Below, piece by piece: positions 42,680 through 45,643 of a DNA stretch of 45,643 nucleotides (the stretch's first letter is position 1; each line of letters begins with the position of its first letter). The position numbers were made by a program, and so were the translations under genes. Origin of the DNA: a bacterium Ga0077546. Its GTDB lineage: Bacteria; Cyanobacteriota; Vampirovibrionia; Obscuribacterales; Obscuribacteraceae. The stretch is taken from positions 1 through 45,643 of the forward strand of contig LNEX01000337.1 of assembly GCA_001464165.1 (NCBI GenBank), read 5' to 3'. Below the pieces are notes generated by a model. It searched no databases and had not been told where the DNA came from. It was given only the letters and a program-made list of their open reading frames with translations.

Positions 42680-43435
42680 ATGTCTTCACGCTCACGTTTT
42701 GGCCCGCTAATAGCGACACTGCTAACTACCTTGGGTTGTGGTCTATTTGCTTCTTTGTCTTTGCTGATTTACTGGAATGAGCTTGAAGGTCGCCTTGATG
42801 CCTTTTGCGCTTCAAAGAACTGGGCTGAGTGCGCTGCCGCTGTGGCTGGAGATTTTAGTTTAGGCTGGCCCTTTGTGGCCACTGCCTCGGCAGTGCCTGG
42901 GGCTTCTCCGGGAGCTGCACAAAGAACGGAAGAGGAAGCGCCAGCTCGCCTGCTTCAAAACTACTTTCTGGAGTTGGCTGGGAGGCACTCAGGGGTGCCT
43001 CAACTTCCTTCACCCGCGGCGCTTGCTCTGATAGTTGACAGAGCAAAGTTTTATGAGTATCAGTGGCATTTTGCGCACCTCTCCGAGGCTTATGTACGCT
43101 GTGCTGTGAGTCTTTACAGAAAACGAGCCAAGGTAGCTCTTGCTTCAGTTAATTCCGACAAGCAGGCAGCGGCAGAAAGCCTAGAGGCTCTGGCTAAAGG
43201 CTTGCATCACCTTGCTGAACTTTACCAGCGGCATGGTAAGTATCTAATTGCGGAGAAAGCTCTAAAAGAGTGCATTGATGTGGGTACTCAGGGGTTTACT
43301 TTGGCTGATCGGAGTTCGTCTGAACGATTTCGAGCCCAGCTTCTGGTCGATTACGGCGCTCACATCAAGATTCTCAATGACCTGGGTCGCACTCCTGAAG
43401 CTGAGCGCGAGAGCAAGCTACTGCTTGATCAGTGA
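42680..43435 (+). CDS. Membrane-anchored TPR-like protein
   Basis: A 251-residue protein with one N-terminal membrane helix (LIATLLTTLGCGLFASLSLLI) and a helical extracytoplasmic part. LAKGLHHLAELYQRHGKYLI and AEKALKECID form one clear TPR, with weaker repeats around (AHLSEAYVRCAVSLYRK). No enzymatic motif is visible. It lies 11 bases after the Ala/Pro-rich exported gene, so the two may work together in the envelope. Function unknown. Confidence 0.7.
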   Translation: MSSRSRFGPLIATLLTTLGCGLFASLSLLIYWNELEGRLDAFCASKNWAECAAAVAGDFSLGWPFVATASAVPGASPGAAQRTEEEAPARLLQNYFLELAGRHSGVPQLPSPAALALIVDRAKFYEYQWHFAHLSEAYVRCAVSLYRKRAKVALASVNSDKQAAAESLEALAKGLHHLAELYQRHGKYLIAEKALKECIDVGTQGFTLADRSSSERFRAQLLVDYGAHIKILNDLGRTPEAERESKLLLDQ

Positions 43436-43489
43436 ATTCCCCGTGCCAGGGTTTTAACTGCAAAACTGCAGAAGAGTCGAGAAAATCAA

Positions 43490-43518
43490 AAGAGAGGCCA
43501 GAAAAACTAGCCTCTCTT
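43490..43518 (-). terminator. Rho-independent terminator of rpsD
   Basis: AAGAGAGGCCAG and CTAGCCTCTCTT pair over 12 positions with one mismatch and an A5/T5 loop. Read on the minus strand, the stem is followed by TTGATTTTC, a U-rich run. It lies about 75 bases beyond the rpsD stop and may also stop the convergent gene at 43435. Confidence 0.7.
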
Positions 43519-43593
43519 CTAAATGTTGCTTACACAGTGCCTACATGGTTTTATCGTATAACCGAAAACCCAGACAGGGTTGCTGTTCGCTAC

Positions 43594-44190
43594 TTATCTT
43601 GAATAGTATTCAATTACCAAGTTCTCTTTGAACGTCTGGTCTAAAGATTCGCGATCTGGAACCAGTACATATTCAACTTTTAGCTGCTCAGCATCTGTCT
43701 TGAGCCAGGTTGGAGTTACGCTTGTCAAGCCGATGTTCATTGGTTTGACGGAAGCAGCACTCTTAGGATCGACAGTGATTACGTCGCCTGGACGCATTCT
43801 GGCTGAAGCTATGTTCAAGCGTTTGCCGTTGACTTGTACGTGGCCGTGGGTGATTACCTGTCTGGCTTGTCTTCTTGTGCCGACCAGGCCTGAACGGTAG
43901 AGAATATTGTCAAGGCGAGATTCGAGAATCTGCAGCATGACAGTACCGGTAACGTCCTTAGCGCGAGTAGCTTCTTCGTAGACAGAATAGAACTGTGATT
44001 CGCTGACATCATAGGTCCAGCGAATTTGCTGCTTAGCTTTGAGTTGCAAAGAGTATTCTGAAGTTTTCTTTCTGTCCTGACCATGTTGGCCTGGGCCGAA
44101 GGGTTTGCGAATGAAAGCGCATTTTGGCTTTCCGCAAAGACTAGCTCCTACTGACCTGCAGCGCTTACAAATTGATTTCGTGTACCGCAC
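43594..44190 (-). CDS. rpsD: 30S ribosomal protein S4
   Basis: A 198-residue S4. The N-terminal domain has zinc-binding cysteines (SICKRCRSVGASLCGKPKC), the S4 body includes IRWTYDVSESQFYSVYEEAT, and the S4 RNA-binding domain is ILESRLDNILYRSGL with ARQVITHGHVQVNGKRL. S4 starts assembly of the 30S body on 16S rRNA and represses its own operon in many bacteria. It starts with GTG behind a strong AAGGAG. It stands alone, outside the alpha operon, as in cyanobacteria. This is the clearest housekeeping gene in the window. Confidence 0.98.
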   Translation of the reverse strand: MRYTKSICKRCRSVGASLCGKPKCAFIRKPFGPGQHGQDRKKTSEYSLQLKAKQQIRWTYDVSESQFYSVYEEATRAKDVTGTVMLQILESRLDNILYRSGLVGTRRQARQVITHGHVQVNGKRLNIASARMRPGDVITVDPKSAASVKPMNIGLTSVTPTWLKTDAEQLKVEYVLVPDRESLDQTFKENLVIEYYSR

Positions 44191-44342
44191 GATTACTCCT
44201 TAAATATGGTGGATATGGTTGATGTATAGAGATTTAATATAGTTCGATCGCAGTTTTGGTCACCTAGTTGGTTTCTTGGCAATTCCCTGGAAAAGGCAAA
44301 AAATCGCCAAAACACTTATCAGGTGTGCCTTTCGGGCGTCTG

Positions 44343-44978
44343 CTAGACTGAAGCGCCGCGGCAGTCATTGCAGTACCCTTTTAAAATAAGCTCTGAGTGC
44401 GAAAAATCAAAGCCATTTCGCTCTGCTATTAACGAACCTAAATCAGAAAATATCGATTCTGCCTCTAAAGTTTTGCCGCATTTGAAGCAAATTAGGTGAT
44501 CATGGGCCCTTTTATTAGTTGAAGTTTCAAAAGCTTGGGCCTTGGGTTGCTTAACAGAGTTGACAAAACCTTCTGCTCTCAACTTGTCTATTGCCCGATA
44601 TATGGTCGATAGAGAGGCTTTGACCCCTTCCTTCTTGGCAAGACCGTGCAGCTCTGTCGCTGTCAAGTGGCTGCCGTCATCACGGGCTTCTATTAATTTT
44701 TTCAACTTTGCCGCCACTCCGCTCGGTGGAAGGTCACCTTCTTTACGAAATCTGGCCAACAAACGGTAAATCGACCGTTCGCTTATTGCCAGTCCTTTCT
44801 TTTTGGCCAAAGCCATCAGTTCTAGGGGGCTGATCTCTTGACCTCTGGGGCTCGTGGTAATTAGCTCCCGCAATCTTACTCGTAGGTTTCTTTCGTCTTC
44901 GGTCATAGGGTCTTGAATCAACTTCTTTTGGCGCATTGACATCTGTTGCTCAGGCAATCGATATGGTCTTTCAGGCAT
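44343..44978 (-). CDS. Fur-family metalloregulator with a duplicated winged helix
   Basis: A 211-residue protein; Fur proteins are usually near 140-150. Residues 89-139 are the normal Fur winged helix ([35 protein letters not shown]). Residues 33-83 are a second copy in the same register and length ([35 protein letters not shown]). The C-terminal metal domain has [13 protein letters not shown] and GYCNDC, with Cys165, Cys168, Cys203 and Cys206 for structural zinc and His159/His161 for sensing. Fur, Zur or PerR type cannot be decided. The ATG at 44978 lies inside the 3' end of the frameshifted upstream gene; ATGs at 44942 and nearby are alternatives. Confidence 0.85.
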   Translation of the reverse strand: MPERPYRLPEQQMSMRQKKLIQDPMTEDERNLRVRLRELITTSPRGQEISPLELMALAKKKGLAISERSIYRLLARFRKEGDLPPSGVAAKLKKLIEARDDGSHLTATELHGLAKKEGVKASLSTIYRAIDKLRAEGFVNSVKQPKAQAFETSTNKRAHDHLICFKCGKTLEAESIFSDLGSLIAERNGFDFSHSELILKGYCNDCRGASV

Positions 44979-45401
44979 TGATGACCACCAATGAGAAACG
45001 CTGATCGCAGAAGCTTATCTTTGCTGTGCATGGTGACGAGGCCGGTGTCCCAGCGCACAATCATGTCGTTGTCTTGGTCATGAAAGGCAATTGTTCCACC
45101 GACATTGGCTGCTATGGTCGCGCTGGCGAACTTAGACCAGACGCGGCGCCCTCGAAGGTTTTGAGAGCTTGCGGGAGCTAGGGAGTCATTACTAATTTTC
45201 TTCTCTGTTGAAGAGATTGGAAACTTTGTATGTAACCACTGGTGGTGGCTGATTATTGCGCTCATTTGCGGTTGACCTTAAGAGAAGATACTGGCCGGGG
45301 ATGAAAAAACCAAGAAAGACATTGCCCTGCACTGGGTGCGATTGGTTCTCAACTGGTTTGTGAAGTTTGAGTTCGCTGCTGTCATTGATTTCAAGATTCA
45401 A
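44918..45401 (-). pseudogene. Gene of unknown function with a frameshift in an A-run, upstream of the Fur gene
   Basis: The first frame starts at a TTG (45401) behind a strong AAAGGAG. It encodes a protein-like segment (MNLEINDSSELKLHKPVENQ, then VFLGFFIPGQYLLLRSTANE) and stops at 45192 right after NREEN. One base further, the +1 frame continues as a protein-like segment (ISNDSLAPASSQNLRGRRVW, then SKFASATIAANVGGTIAFHD) to 44918. The join falls in GAAGAAAATTAG; removing one A from the AAAA run gives NREEISNDS and a single frame of about 160 codons. No family is recognised. It may be a true pseudogene, a phase-variable gene or a sequencing error. Confidence 0.55.
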
Positions 45402-45643
45402 TGTTGCTCCTTTGAGTCAGTTGGCCTCTGCTTAATATGCTGAGAATTACTGTGTGCTACTCGGTTTGGCGATTCTTGGAGATTTAGCGCCTGGCCGACA
45501 ACACTTAGGAATTATTCTCAATTGCGACCTGATTATCATAACTTAGATGCGAATAGTATCAATTCTTGACAGTGCCCATTTAACCTTAAGTTCCCATCTG
45601 TGCCTATTTGTGGTTTCTAGCTGGTAAATTTCGTAGTTGAATA

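Noticed and set aside
45505..45530. GAATTATTCTCAATT as a Fur box upstream of the Fur operon
   Set aside because: Only an imperfect match to a 7-1-7 repeat; too weak to list as a feature.

Overview
The window looks like a chromosomal stretch from a non-photosynthetic relative of the cyanobacteria, most likely the Vampirovibrionia (Melainabacteria), order Obscuribacterales. This is inferred from the mix of content: several eukaryotic-type Ser/Thr kinases fused to membrane segments and TPRs, many exported TPR or low-complexity proteins, a BicA-like SulP transporter, a stand-alone rpsD and moderate GC. No rRNA, tRNA, CRISPR array or insertion sequence was seen.

Region 1 (1-7.9 kb) holds three Ser/Thr kinases. 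One at the left edge is cut by the window and carries Zn-ribbon cysteines and a C-terminal leucine-rich-like part. Two paralogous membrane kinases are translationally coupled by an ATGA overlap. Region 2 (8.0-12.8 kb) holds small stress and surface genes: a GNAT acetyltransferase, dodecin, an exported glutathione peroxidase, ArfB, a His-rich metal-binding protein, two exported Asn-rich paralogs and an exported unknown. Region 3 (12.9-20.6 kb) has an exported nuclease-like protein, a clan GH-A-like exported protein, a cupin with an acidic tail, an exported thioredoxin-fold protein interrupted by an in-frame TGA, a zinc-ribbon membrane protein and a phosphodiester-glycosidase-like protein.

Region 4 (20.6-26.8 kb) looks accessory. 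It contains a small frameshifted gene, a ribbon-helix-helix-like protein, a winged-helix plus nucleotidyltransferase pair with a probable leaderless promoter, a CpaF/TadA N-terminal domain without its ATPase core, and a VirB4-like protein whose Walker motifs are degenerate. Region 5 (27.2-31.8 kb) has two SulP anion transporters with a Usp-like protein and a methyltransferase between them. Region 6 (32.0-35.2 kb) is a two-component operon with a TonB_C/TPR exported protein; both regulators seem to lack internal segments. Region 7 (35.4-43.4 kb) holds a large protein with four 39-residue MshEN-like modules plus TPRs, coupled to an exported matrixin-like protease, then a PHB-depolymerase-like esterase and two small envelope genes. 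Region 8 (43.5-45.6 kb) holds rpsD, a Fur-family regulator with a duplicated winged helix, and a frameshifted gene just upstream of it.

The strongest leads are the UGA-interrupted thioredoxin-fold gene with a SECIS-like hairpin, the adjacent ATPase-dead secretion proteins, the MshEN-TPR/protease operon, the two-component pair with missing segments and the two-headed Fur protein.
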